From: an uncultured Clostridia bacterium
GTDB taxonomy: Bacteria > Bacillota > Clostridia > Christensenellales > Borkfalkiaceae
Reading direction: 5' to 3'
DNA: 64,000 nucleotides
Assembly: GCA_944368925.1 (NCBI GenBank)
Contig: CALVXG010000004.1
Location: forward strand, 124,001 to 188,000
Below, piece after piece: positions 44,001 to 52,351 of this stretch. Below the pieces are notes generated by a model, which did not search any database, had not been told where the DNA came from, and saw only the letters and a program-made list of their open reading frames with translations. The position numbers and the translations under genes are program-made. Numbering within the stretch: position 1 is the stretch's first letter; each line of letters begins with the position of its first letter.

Positions 44001-46683
44001 GATTGGCGGAGCGGAGATAAGTTTCTCCGTAACGCTCGATGCCGACGGCGTAACCGTGGACGGGCTCGACGAAAGCTATTCAATAGGCGATACAGTAGAA
44101 TTTACCGCAACGGCTGACGACCCGCTGTATGCCATCGACAAAGTGTTCATAAACGGCGAACTCGTCACGGTGGTAAACGGCGTGTATTCATACGTCGTTC
44201 CGCAGACGGCGAGCGGGATAGTCATAGAAATAACGGTTGCTCCCGTTCAGGGTACGCTCATACCCGAAGTAACTTCGGGCGGGGCGCAGGTTTCGGGACT
44301 CGAAGATAAGTACGATATCGGCGATACTGTAACGTTCACCGTTTCGGCGGGAGATTATCTCACGATAAATTCCGTAACGGTCAACGGAACGGTGGTTGAA
44401 GGCGAAAATGGCGTATATACATATCAGACGACGACCGCCGACACATCTCTCGCGATAGTCGTAAATACTACTGCTCTCGCAAACGTCTACGATGGCAAGG
44501 GCGACGACGTTACCGTGAAAGATTTCTCTTCGATAGCGGGCGCAACGTCTGGCCCCATTTACGACCGCAACGACCACGAGGGCATATACCTCGATAATTC
44601 GGTAATAAAGACCAGCTTCTGGCTGCCTCAGGCAGACAGCATAACGGCCGACAACGTAAATATCGGATTCAGAATATACGCCACCGACCACTCCAACAAC
44701 AATCAGGGCTGGCCAGACGTCATTCTGGGAACGAACGGCGGCAAGTGGTACCTCAACATAGGCGCAGGCATAGGCACAAGGCTCATCTCTACGGTTTACG
44801 AACTGAGCGCCTGGCAGCTTGAAGCGCTGAAAGAGGGCAATCTTACCATACTTGTAATAAACGACGGCGCAACGCACACGCTCTACGCGCTCGACGAGTA
44901 CGGATACGAAAGGGTAAACGGCTATACCGATTCCAACGCGGCGATGATTACATTCAAGTCGATAGATTTCCTCGCGGCGGGCTGGCAGAACGGCACGGGC
45001 AAGTGCGGCTTTACGGGACTGACGGTATTCGGCGGCTACGATGCGGAGATGGCCGACGGCGAACTTGTAGAATTTTTCACGGGTTCGGAAATCGTTCTTC
45101 CTGTAAACGTAACCGCGGCCAATGCGCAGGTAAACGGGCTGGAAGACGCTTACAAGGCGGGCGGCATCGTTACGTTCACCGTTGTGCCTGAAATCGGTTA
45201 CAGGGTGGTAAAAGTTACGCTCAACGGCGAAGAAATCGTCGCAGGCGGAAGCGGCTATTCCTATACCGTGCAGGATTCCGATACGGCAATAGTTATAGTC
45301 GTTCAGACCGAACTTATAAGCCTTGAAACGTCGGTTACCGTCACTCCCGAAGGCAGCGCCGGAGTTAGCGGATATGAACTTTCTTACGGCATAGGCGACG
45401 AGGTAATTTTCACAGTAACGGCAAGTGCCGGCTACGAAATTACAAAAGTGACAGTAAACGACAACGAGATCACGGCTTCCGATAGCGGATATTCATACAC
45501 CGTCAAGGATACAGACTCAGCCGTAGAAATCGTTGTGGAGACGGCCAAAAAACAGCTTACAGTCAGCAAGACGGTCACCAATGCCACGCTCGGCGGGCTT
45601 AAAGAAAGTTATACTTTCGGCGAAAACGTGCAATTTACCGTAACTCCCGAAACGGGTTACGAAGTAACTGAAGTAAAGGTAAACGACAGCGTGATAGAAG
45701 CCGTCGAAGGCACATACAGCTATACCGTTCTTCCCGAAGATACGCAGATAAGCATCACGGTAACCACGCAGCTCATAGCGCTCACTCCCGAGCTTGACGA
45801 AGGTGACGGCGCAACTGTGAACGGGCTTGAAGAAAGTTACAATATCGGCAATACCGTGACCTTTACCATAACGACCGAAGAATATGTAGCGGTTGATTCT
45901 GTAACGGTAAACGGCGATGTTGTCGCCGAACAGGACGGAACATATTCCTATGTCATCAAAGAAAGCGACAGAAAGTTGACCATTGCGGTTGCCACAACGC
46001 GGCACGCAACCGTTTACGACGGCAAGGGCGAACTTATCAAAAACTTTACCGATATAACGGCAAGCCCCGATGACAACAAAGGGAAGAATAATGTAGTCGG
46101 TGCGCTGTATTCGTTCGGCGACCACGGCAATGCAATGCCTTCGCCCTCGGCAATAGAAGCCGTTCTTTACGGCGAAAACATCAGTGCGATTACCGAAAAC
46201 GGAACCCGCTTCGGCCTCCGTTTATACAACAGGGCAAACGCCTCAGAAAGCAATAACTATTTCGCCGACGTTGTTATAGCAAGACAGGGTGGCAATTGGG
46301 TGCTTGACATAGGTGCAGGCGTTTCGGTCGATACAACTTCACCCAGCACCGCATACGTGCTTAATGCCGGACAGATAGCCGCCGTCGAGGCAGGAACTTT
46401 CAGAATATTCATTATTCAGAAAGGCAATATCTATACGCTCTATGCTCAGAACGGTGATACGTATGATAAGGTAGAGGCATTTACGGGAACGGAAGGAAAA
46501 ATATCCGTAACGGCAATAGACCTTGTAGTAAACAGTGGTTCAGTGGCATTGCAGCGCAGCGGCGACAGGGATTTCGGCGTGAAGGAACTTACAGTATACG
46601 GCGGATTTGACGACGGCCTTTCCGACGAGGAGCTTATACAGCTCCTCGTCGGCGGACAGGTTGCCGCAACAGAACAGCAGTGA
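41038..46683 (+). CDS. Giant modular carbohydrate-binding-type lipoprotein
   Basis: An 1881-residue surface lipoprotein (lipobox FSAC, cysteine about residue 29). Residues about 45-265 look like a CBM9/DOMON-like domain (KIDGVLDDEIY start). Then come a beta-repeat, a carboxypeptidase-regulatory-like fold, and an alternating array: module 1, repeats 1-2, module 2, repeats 3-4, module 3, repeats 5-8, module 4. Modules are about 190-200 residues and share cores such as FGFRIYLKNA and VKDGATHRLYA; repeats are about 75 residues with VTVNG and NGVYSY. No sortase motif or catalytic motif is seen. Its place between GH43 and the importer suggests glycan capture. I recognise no characterised homologue. 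Confidence 0.8.
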   Translation: MKSNKLFRMLMVGFVAATLTGATISFSACSNDNYLEDDPPYSFENPPEHIPEYDSTVKIDGVLDDEIYSSLKWLEMEYSDANVTIPVKATAFLGEKGIFMMFDVDDPDVFVNPERSGSWNSGIELYLAKPGVDKLEGEAWEIDLTPGLNVVSTRLQRGGVFQNMYTAQDETPYMQSQGKGGKVGAEEATGYTIEAFFPYSFLGVEKDELEYINMNPTLIRTFNYEDPKNRLWYNFGQETKEGYNWGNPETWWKFDSNGFICYTVTPETDGNGTLTAQTFNVLEGEQLEITITPNEGYRLKSVTVGDVDYTDKVFVEDGLSKIILENITSDVTVRAEFEEVAADMFVLSGNITLFGDALTSQQAKGLSLVVNCGGTVYTADISGNGSYAVEIPAGEYTVVLSKADGFVLAQLDGEITEDKVENFNITDSLIADIYVGKADFVLNFGDYKISNTAGQLYDNKDHGEIYAAPSVIESSFYAPDIAGCADGTRFGFRIYLKNANGGGAFTVADVVIGKTNGNWYLDIGYDLRSTQRNEYMLNESQLAAVKEGTFKVLVVKDGATHRLYAQNGENFELAAVYVDDDDTMVSFGTIDLLVHNNAGGGSGEFGMTGTRVYANYDEDITESELIAGIADAPILLKPDVDSPDATVEGLENYYAIGDTVTFKVNIADAALTVGEVTVNGSVVTAENGVYSYIVPADANGIDIVVTTEVKEGVIVPEIDDGGAVVEGVERTYNAGDTITFTVKGSGIIAVNSVTVNGTAVEPSGGVYTYVIPADAQEVRIVVATTALAEVHDGAEDFNVSFSEVTSDTMGDLFRLGEGDDFLAPTVIEANFYAPDITRITANNVRFGLRMYLKNAEGGGDFTVADVVIARINGQWWLDAGYDLRNSNIAIDMVYALSNSQLNAIAEGTFKILIVKDGADHRVYALDGDRFELATSYLDDDATMVSFDSIVLLVNNATAQNGVGEFGMHGVKVYSGYDENLTDEELVSMIGGAEISFSVTLDADGVTVDGLDESYSIGDTVEFTATADDPLYAIDKVFINGELVTVVNGVYSYVVPQTASGIVIEITVAPVQGTLIPEVTSGGAQVSGLEDKYDIGDTVTFTVSAGDYLTINSVTVNGTVVEGENGVYTYQTTTADTSLAIVVNTTALANVYDGKGDDVTVKDFSSIAGATSGPIYDRNDHEGIYLDNSVIKTSFWLPQADSITADNVNIGFRIYATDHSNNNQGWPDVILGTNGGKWYLNIGAGIGTRLISTVYELSAWQLEALKEGNLTILVINDGATHTLYALDEYGYERVNGYTDSNAAMITFKSIDFLAAGWQNGTGKCGFTGLTVFGGYDAEMADGELVEFFTGSEIVLPVNVTAANAQVNGLEDAYKAGGIVTFTVVPEIGYRVVKVTLNGEEIVAGGSGYSYTVQDSDTAIVIVVQTELISLETSVTVTPEGSAGVSGYELSYGIGDEVIFTVTASAGYEITKVTVNDNEITASDSGYSYTVKDTDSAVEIVVETAKKQLTVSKTVTNATLGGLKESYTFGENVQFTVTPETGYEVTEVKVNDSVIEAVEGTYSYTVLPEDTQISITVTTQLIALTPELDEGDGATVNGLEESYNIGNTVTFTITTEEYVAVDSVTVNGDVVAEQDGTYSYVIKESDRKLTIAVATTRHATVYDGKGELIKNFTDITASPDDNKGKNNVVGALYSFGDHGNAMPSPSAIEAVLYGENISAITENGTRFGLRLYNRANASESNNYFADVVIARQGGNWVLDIGAGVSVDTTSPSTAYVLNAGQIAAVEAGTFRIFIIQKGNIYTLYAQNGDTYDKVEAFTGTEGKISVTAIDLVVNSGSVALQRSGDRDFGVKELTVYGGFDDGLSDEELIQLLVGGQVAATEQQ
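42340..46653 (+). repeat. Array of four long modules in the giant lipoprotein
   Basis: Module 1 about 42340-42936, module 2 about 43405-44012, module 3 about 44486-45090, module 4 about 46009-46653. They share a jelly-roll-like pattern: an RFGLR-type strand, DVVI, WYLDIG, an ALSNSQL-like helix, a KDGA-HRLYA strand, and a closing GGYDEELTDEELV-like segment. They have diverged strongly from one another, so the array is old. Confidence 0.75.
42937..46008 (+). repeat. Eight short beta-repeats linking the modules
   Basis: Units of about 75 residues with the pattern GLE-x-YxIGDTVTFTV ... VTVNG ... NGVYSYxV ... IVVxT. Two lie between modules 1 and 2, two between 2 and 3, four between 3 and 4. They resemble stalk-forming bacterial beta repeats. 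Confidence 0.75.
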
Positions 46684-46700
46684 TGACGGAGGAAAATTAA

Positions 46701-48548
46701 GTGTCTGACGTAAGGTTAAACAACATCTGCAAAGTTTACGACAGCAGGGAAAGAGGGCGCGGCGGAGTGCTTGCCGTTAAAAACTTTTCAATGGACATAC
46801 GCGACGGCGAGTTCATCGTGTTCGTAGGCCCTTCCGGGTGCGGCAAATCTACTACCCTGCGCATGATTGCGGGGCTTGAAGATATTTCGAGCGGAGATTT
46901 GTACATCGACGGAACGTATGTAAACGATGTCCCCGCAAAGGACAGGAACATCGCGATGGTGTTCCAGAACTATGCGCTTTACCCTCATATGACGGCGTAC
47001 CAGAACATTTCTTTTGGGCTTACTTTGCAAAAAATTCAGGAACCCGTCTATGAGGAAAATGAAGAAGTAAAAGCGGTACTCGCCGAAATCGACGCCTTAA
47101 AAAATGAGTTTGCCCTTATCGGCAAAAAGAACGCAGCCGGGGAAAAGAAGATCGATTCTATCGAAAAGAGCAACGCCGCTTATTCAAAATCGCTCGATGC
47201 GCTCACCAAAAAGATTGCGCATCTGAAAAACAGAGGCATGCACCAAAGCTCTGTCCGTGCCGCGGTTTCAAAGACTGAAGAAAGGGTCAAATCGCTCAAT
47301 AAAGCAATTTCAGAAGGCTTGAAGCAGATCGAAGGCATAATTTCCGATATAAACGGAAGCAAGACGCGTATGTCTGAAATCAAAAAGGCAATTCTTGAAA
47401 AACAGCAGTCGATTGCCGGCTATCAGTTAAAGCGAATAGATCAAAAAAAGATTGCCGAACTCAACAAATCGCTTGCCTATTACCGCAGGCTTGCCGTTTC
47501 TGATGAGGCAATCCGTAAAAAGGATGAGGCCGAACTTCAAAGATTGGAAAGCGAGCTCAATTTAATAAACAAGAACGGCAGCCTTTCGGAGGAACAGCAG
47601 TTCAGAGCGGAGGGGCTTCAAGACCTTATCCGGCGTTATCGCGAAGAGCTGGATATTCTGGCGCAGAGGAAAATTTCCATCGAGCAGAATATAAGCCGCA
47701 ATCAGGGCGAGATAGAACATTATTCTCAAACCCCCGTGCCTGTATTCAAAACCAGACATTATACAAAGGCTGAGATCGACGAAAAGGTCATGCGCGCGGC
47801 GGAGATACTTGACATTAAGAAGTTGTTGCGCCGCAAACCGAGAGAAATGTCCGGCGGTCAGCGTCAGCGAATAGCTCTTGGAAGGGCGATAGTGCGCGAG
47901 CCTAAGGTGTTCCTTTTGGACGAGCCGCTCTCTAATCTCGATGCAAAGCTGCGCACTTCCATGCGCTCGGAGATTGTAAAGTTGCATAAGCAACTCAACA
48001 CCACTTTCATCTATGTTACTCACGACCAGGTAGAGGCGATGACGATGGGTACGCGCATAGTCGTAATGAAGGACGGCGAGGTGCAGCAGATAGACACTCC
48101 TGTAAACTTGTTTGATAACCCCGTCAACACCTTTGTAGCGGGATTTATAGGTACTCCGCAGATGAATATGTTCGGCGTTGATATGCAGGCTTGCGGCGAC
48201 AAAATCAACTTTACATTTGAAGACGGTTTGGTGCTATGCTTTGAAAAAGCAAAAGTGCGCGAGATAAAAGACGAATATCTTGACGGACAAACACATCGTG
48301 TGGTTATGGGAGTGCGTTGCGAAAATCTGTTCCTTACTGAAAAAGGGAAAGGATTCACTTGCAAAGCTTCCGGTATAGAGCTTCTGGGCAGCGAGACAAA
48401 TATTTATACTTCGGTAGAGGGCGTAAATGTAACGCTTAAACTCAACTATCGCCCCGATGTTTCCGTCGGCGATGAAATTTATGTGGGTATGGATGAGAGC
48501 AAGTTGTATCTTTTTGACTCCGTTACCACAAAAACAATATTAAAATAA
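46701..48548 (+). CDS. CUT1 sugar-ABC ATPase with a ~240-residue coiled-coil insertion
   Basis: A 615-residue MsmK/UgpC-type ATPase; relatives have about 370. Walker A GPSGCGKST lies near residue 45, Q-loop FQNYALYP near 90. The helical subdomain starts normally (NISFGLTLQK to about 112), is interrupted until about 354 by sequence rich in Glu, Lys, Leu and Ala with heptad character, then resumes TKAEIDEKVMRAAEIL. Signature MSGGQRQR (about 383), Walker B FLLDEPLSNLDA (about 407), VTHD and the C-terminal TOBE regulatory domain are intact. The start is GTG after GGAGGAAAATT. All motifs are kept, so it should be active; the insert may bind a partner. It feeds the adjacent permeases. Confidence 0.9.
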   Translation: MSDVRLNNICKVYDSRERGRGGVLAVKNFSMDIRDGEFIVFVGPSGCGKSTTLRMIAGLEDISSGDLYIDGTYVNDVPAKDRNIAMVFQNYALYPHMTAYQNISFGLTLQKIQEPVYEENEEVKAVLAEIDALKNEFALIGKKNAAGEKKIDSIEKSNAAYSKSLDALTKKIAHLKNRGMHQSSVRAAVSKTEERVKSLNKAISEGLKQIEGIISDINGSKTRMSEIKKAILEKQQSIAGYQLKRIDQKKIAELNKSLAYYRRLAVSDEAIRKKDEAELQRLESELNLINKNGSLSEEQQFRAEGLQDLIRRYREELDILAQRKISIEQNISRNQGEIEHYSQTPVPVFKTRHYTKAEIDEKVMRAAEILDIKKLLRRKPREMSGGQRQRIALGRAIVREPKVFLLDEPLSNLDAKLRTSMRSEIVKLHKQLNTTFIYVTHDQVEAMTMGTRIVVMKDGEVQQIDTPVNLFDNPVNTFVAGFIGTPQMNMFGVDMQACGDKINFTFEDGLVLCFEKAKVREIKDEYLDGQTHRVVMGVRCENLFLTEKGKGFTCKASGIELLGSETNIYTSVEGVNVTLKLNYRPDVSVGDEIYVGMDESKLYLFDSVTTKTILK

Positions 48549-48559
48549 TGAGGTGTAAA

Positions 48560-50392
48560 ATGAAAAAGAAGTTAATTGCGCTTGCTATATCCTCTGTACT
48601 TGCAGCAACATGTCTTGCCGGTTGCGGTGGCGGCGGTGATGACGGAGCCGGCAATGGAGAAAGAATAACTTTTTGGGGTATAACCGACCAATATACTTCA
48701 AGCAGTTACAGTCAGCTGGTCGATGCCTACAATGCAGGTCAAGGCAAAATTGACGGGGTTTATGTAAAGTATTCGCCTAAAACCGACTCTTCGGCGAACC
48801 ATATGTCATATTGTGCTTCGGCAAGGGGTACGGTTGACATAATCGGGGTGAGCGACCGTTATGTATTCAATAATATCGCACAGGGGTTCTATACAAACCT
48901 GCAGGATTATATCGATGATTCTTCCACGTATACAAAGAATGCCGACGGGGAAACTTATTTCAGCGTCGATAATTATGCGGCGGGAAACATAGACAGATTC
49001 CGTTTCAATAAGGAAACAAGCGAAGCGGGCGAAGGCGAAGACTTATATGCGCTGCCTCTCGTTGCCAACGCCAGCGTTATCTATTACAACGAAGATTATT
49101 TTACTCAAAAAAACATCAACATTATTTCCGTAACGGAAGAGGAACTCGAAGCTTACAACAAGGCGAACGGAACTTCGTATGCGCCGAGGGGATATGCCGA
49201 ATATACGGTAGACGCAATGCCCGCCGCAGGACTTAAAACTTCTGAAAATCTTGAGGATGAGGAAGTTGTAAAGGTATTCAACAATCTCATTCCCATGAGC
49301 TTTCTCGAAGTGAATACGCTTAGTAAATATTTCACGAGAGAATACAATAAACAATCTCCTTCGCTTTACGGCGTGCTCAACGAGTGGTGGTTCTCGCACG
49401 GCTGGGCAGTAGGCGGCGACTGCGTAAAGTGGGATGAGGATATGGGACAGTATAAGTTCACGCTCGGCGACGAGCAGCCCAATTATCTGGTAACTGAAGC
49501 CGTCACCGTAAACGGTACCCCCTATGACGCAGGCGACATATTGAGTTATGCCGACAGGAACTGGGTTCTCGATAATTCGTCCTCGGCGGTAGTATCAAGC
49601 TTGTACGAACTGCCTTCCCAGTACGAACAGTTCAGGGAGTTCTGCGCCTGGTCGCAGGTAACGGGCAAAAAAGTTGACAATGAAGTTGACGGTTATGGCA
49701 TTTCACCTTCGCCCGCAACGCTCAACAACAGTTCCAAAGTGCAGTACTTTACGTCGGGCGAAGTGGCAATGCTTGTTGACGGCACTACCGAACTCGACCC
49801 CGTGTATAATGCGCTCGTCGGCAAAACGGAGTGGAATATTGCGCCGATATATACTTATCGTGAATTTGAAGGCGAAGATCCCGCAGGAAGCGGTACGTTA
49901 AAGGTCATCGGAAAGGAATATGACGGCGTAGAGTTCACCGGCGAAGTGAAGGAAGTGAACGGCACTCCGATCGTGGGCAAGCTGTCCGGTTCGTCACAGA
50001 ATTTCGGCTGGGCTATTCCCGCAAATTCCTCACATAAAGATGCTGCATGGAAGTTCCTGCAATATCTTACTTCCGCCGAAGGTCAGAGCTATTTCGTGGC
50101 AAACGATGCGGGCGCTCCTTCCGTAAGTTCGTACATCAACAGTCCCGAATATTACGATAAAGACAATAAAAAATGCGATAATTACAGGGCGATATCCATA
50201 ATGGCCGAGGCCTGTACTATAGGCGACTGGTCTTACTTTGAAAACGGCGAATGGATATCCGATTGGTCCCTTGAACTCAACGGCCCTGTAAGAAACGGCG
50301 AAACGTCGTTGACTGAATTCTTTGATCATCAACAGGGACCTACGGATACGATACTTGCGGGATATAAGTTCAAATTGCACGGTAAAGAATAA
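48560..50392 (+). CDS. Family 1 sugar-binding lipoprotein
   Basis: A 610-residue extracellular solute-binding protein with lipobox LAGC (cysteine about residue 22) and a glycine-rich linker. ITFWGITDQYT at the mature N-terminus, ALPLVANASVIYYNEDYF, and late GWAIPANSSHKDAAWKFLQY are typical of CUT1 binding proteins. It is longer than the usual 420-450 residues, with extra sequence in the middle (about residues 190-330), which may suit large oligosaccharides. I chose ATG 48560 (TGAGGTGTAAA upstream) over the one at 48548, which overlaps the ATPase stop. Permeases follow immediately. Confidence 0.9.
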   Translation: MKKKLIALAISSVLAATCLAGCGGGGDDGAGNGERITFWGITDQYTSSSYSQLVDAYNAGQGKIDGVYVKYSPKTDSSANHMSYCASARGTVDIIGVSDRYVFNNIAQGFYTNLQDYIDDSSTYTKNADGETYFSVDNYAAGNIDRFRFNKETSEAGEGEDLYALPLVANASVIYYNEDYFTQKNINIISVTEEELEAYNKANGTSYAPRGYAEYTVDAMPAAGLKTSENLEDEEVVKVFNNLIPMSFLEVNTLSKYFTREYNKQSPSLYGVLNEWWFSHGWAVGGDCVKWDEDMGQYKFTLGDEQPNYLVTEAVTVNGTPYDAGDILSYADRNWVLDNSSSAVVSSLYELPSQYEQFREFCAWSQVTGKKVDNEVDGYGISPSPATLNNSSKVQYFTSGEVAMLVDGTTELDPVYNALVGKTEWNIAPIYTYREFEGEDPAGSGTLKVIGKEYDGVEFTGEVKEVNGTPIVGKLSGSSQNFGWAIPANSSHKDAAWKFLQYLTSAEGQSYFVANDAGAPSVSSYINSPEYYDKDNKKCDNYRAISIMAEACTIGDWSYFENGEWISDWSLELNGPVRNGETSLTEFFDHQQGPTDTILAGYKFKLHGKE

Positions 50393-50400
50393 GGGGGTGC

Positions 50401-51360
50401 ATGATGGAAAGAGTAGCGACGGGGCGTATATCGCTTGATTTGCATAAAAAGAAGAAGCTTTCGGGCGAAAAGATATTCGCCTATGTATGTGTGTGCATTC
50501 CTATTATCGGCTTTATTCTTTTCAGTTTAGTGCCTCTTGCGATTTCGTTCATTTCAATGTTCACCACTATGGAATATTATGACCTTTCCACAATGACATG
50601 GAATAAGTTTGAAACATTCAAGGTGGTTTTTTCGGATAAAGATTTGTACAAGTCGCTCCTTGTAACGGTCATGCTTGCATCAAGCCAGTTCATAAGCCTT
50701 ACCATAGCGTTGTTTATATCTTTTCTGCTTTCAAAAAAGCCGAAAGGGAGAAAGATATTCCAAATAATTTATTTTATTCCGTATATATGCAGCAGCGTTG
50801 CTACGGCGTATATGTGGATGACTATGTTCGATCCGAATTATGGTATCATAAATACGATTCTTACAGGTATATTCGGTGAAGGCGCAAGGGTTAATTGGAG
50901 TTCCGATGCGGCAGCCTATGTGTTTGCAATTATAATAACCATTGTTTGGCAGGCTCCCGGTTATGGCATCGTTATGTATAAGGCTGCATTTGATGCTGTA
51001 AATCCGTCGCTGTATGAAGCGAGTGAGATAGACGGCGCATCTGCCTGGAAAAAATTCTGGCGTATAACGTTTCCGAGCATTGCCCCGACGACATTTTTCC
51101 TTTTGATGACAGGCATTATCGCGGGTATGCAGACTTTCGACATTGCGCGGCTGTTTGCGGTATCGTTCTTCCCCGATGCCTGGACGGGCACGGCAGGACC
51201 GAACAATATCGGACTTACGACGGTAATTTATATCTACAATAAGGGCACGTTATATTTCAATATACCGGAAGCTTCCGTTGCTTCGTGGATGCTGTTTATT
51301 ATAATTCTTGTGTTGTCTCTTGTGAACTATAAACTCAGGAAAAGGTGGGTGAATGTATGA
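50401..51360 (+). CDS. Sugar ABC permease, MalF/UgpA type
   Basis: A 319-residue permease with about six membrane helices. The coupling motif EASEIDGASAWKKFWRITFP lies near residue 210, the standard ATPase contact of CUT1 importers. AAGGGGGTGC precedes the ATG, 8 bases after the binding protein. The stop overlaps the next permease start (ATGA). It forms the heterodimeric channel with the next gene's product. Confidence 0.93.
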   Translation: MMERVATGRISLDLHKKKKLSGEKIFAYVCVCIPIIGFILFSLVPLAISFISMFTTMEYYDLSTMTWNKFETFKVVFSDKDLYKSLLVTVMLASSQFISLTIALFISFLLSKKPKGRKIFQIIYFIPYICSSVATAYMWMTMFDPNYGIINTILTGIFGEGARVNWSSDAAAYVFAIIITIVWQAPGYGIVMYKAAFDAVNPSLYEASEIDGASAWKKFWRITFPSIAPTTFFLLMTGIIAGMQTFDIARLFAVSFFPDAWTGTAGPNNIGLTTVIYIYNKGTLYFNIPEASVASWMLFIIILVLSLVNYKLRKRWVNV

Positions 51361-52313
51361 AGGCTTTCAAAAGTATCGTCGGCTCATCGGAATCCATACA
51401 CGACCTTTCTCCGCGCGTAGCTTCATATAAAGAAGTGAAGGAGCGCAGAAGCAGAAAGACTACGGGAATTATAGGCAAAATGGTAATGTTTACTTTATTG
51501 CTTATATATGCTGTTTGTCTCATGTTGCCGTTTTACGTGTTGTTTGTAACAAGTATAACGCCATATCAAGAGCTTATGGGTTCGATGAGCTTTATATGGT
51601 GGCCGGAAGAAGTTACTTGGGATGCATTCATTCCGTTTATCTCTACCGATAATATTCTCGCGGACGACATCGGCATTCCCATATTGCACGGATTTTTCAA
51701 TACGTTATGGTCGACATTGCTTACGACGATCGTTTCGTTGTTTGTGAGCGGTCTGGCGGCGTACAGCTATTCAAAGATCAGGTTCAGGGGAAAAGAAGCT
51801 CTATTCATGTTCCAACTCGCTACAATGATGATTCCCATGGCAACGATGACCGTGCCGTCTCTCATTTGGTATGAGACGCTTGGATGGACGCATAGTTGGT
51901 TTCCAATCATCATTCCGGGGCTTTTCGGCGGCGCAACTACAATATTCTTTTTGCGCAGTTATATGGCGTCCGTTCCAAACGAAACTCTGGAAGCCGCTAA
52001 AATCGACGGACTCGGTTCCTTCCGCATATTTTTAAAAATAGTTCTTCCGCAAACAATTCCCGCATTTATAGCTCAATTTATATTTGCATTTGTAGGCGGA
52101 TACAACAATTATATGGGGCCGCTGTTGTATTTAAGCGATAATCCGCAGAATTATACTTTGCAGTTGGTGGTCACGGAACTCAGAACTTTTTATAATCAAC
52201 CGGGACAAGTGTGCGCAAGCTGCCTTATAGCGCTTATTCCGTTGATAATAGTTTATATTATCTTCCAGCGCTTCTTCATAGAGGGCATATCAGTAGGTGG
52301 CGGCAGGGAATAA
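51357..52313 (+). CDS. Sugar ABC permease, MalG/UgpE type
   Basis: A 318-residue permease with about six helices after a 45-residue cytoplasmic N-terminus. The coupling motif is EAAKIDGLGSFRIFLKIVLP near residue 220. The ATG at 51357 overlaps the previous stop (ATGA) and has AAAGGTGGG upstream; an in-frame GTG at 51345 is a weaker choice. It completes the importer of ATPase, binding protein and two permeases. Confidence 0.92.
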   Translation: MKAFKSIVGSSESIHDLSPRVASYKEVKERRSRKTTGIIGKMVMFTLLLIYAVCLMLPFYVLFVTSITPYQELMGSMSFIWWPEEVTWDAFIPFISTDNILADDIGIPILHGFFNTLWSTLLTTIVSLFVSGLAAYSYSKIRFRGKEALFMFQLATMMIPMATMTVPSLIWYETLGWTHSWFPIIIPGLFGGATTIFFLRSYMASVPNETLEAAKIDGLGSFRIFLKIVLPQTIPAFIAQFIFAFVGGYNNYMGPLLYLSDNPQNYTLQLVVTELRTFYNQPGQVCASCLIALIPLIIVYIIFQRFFIEGISVGGGRE

Positions 52314-52351
52314 TGACAGTATAATATAAAGTGTTAAAGGAGAATTAAGCT

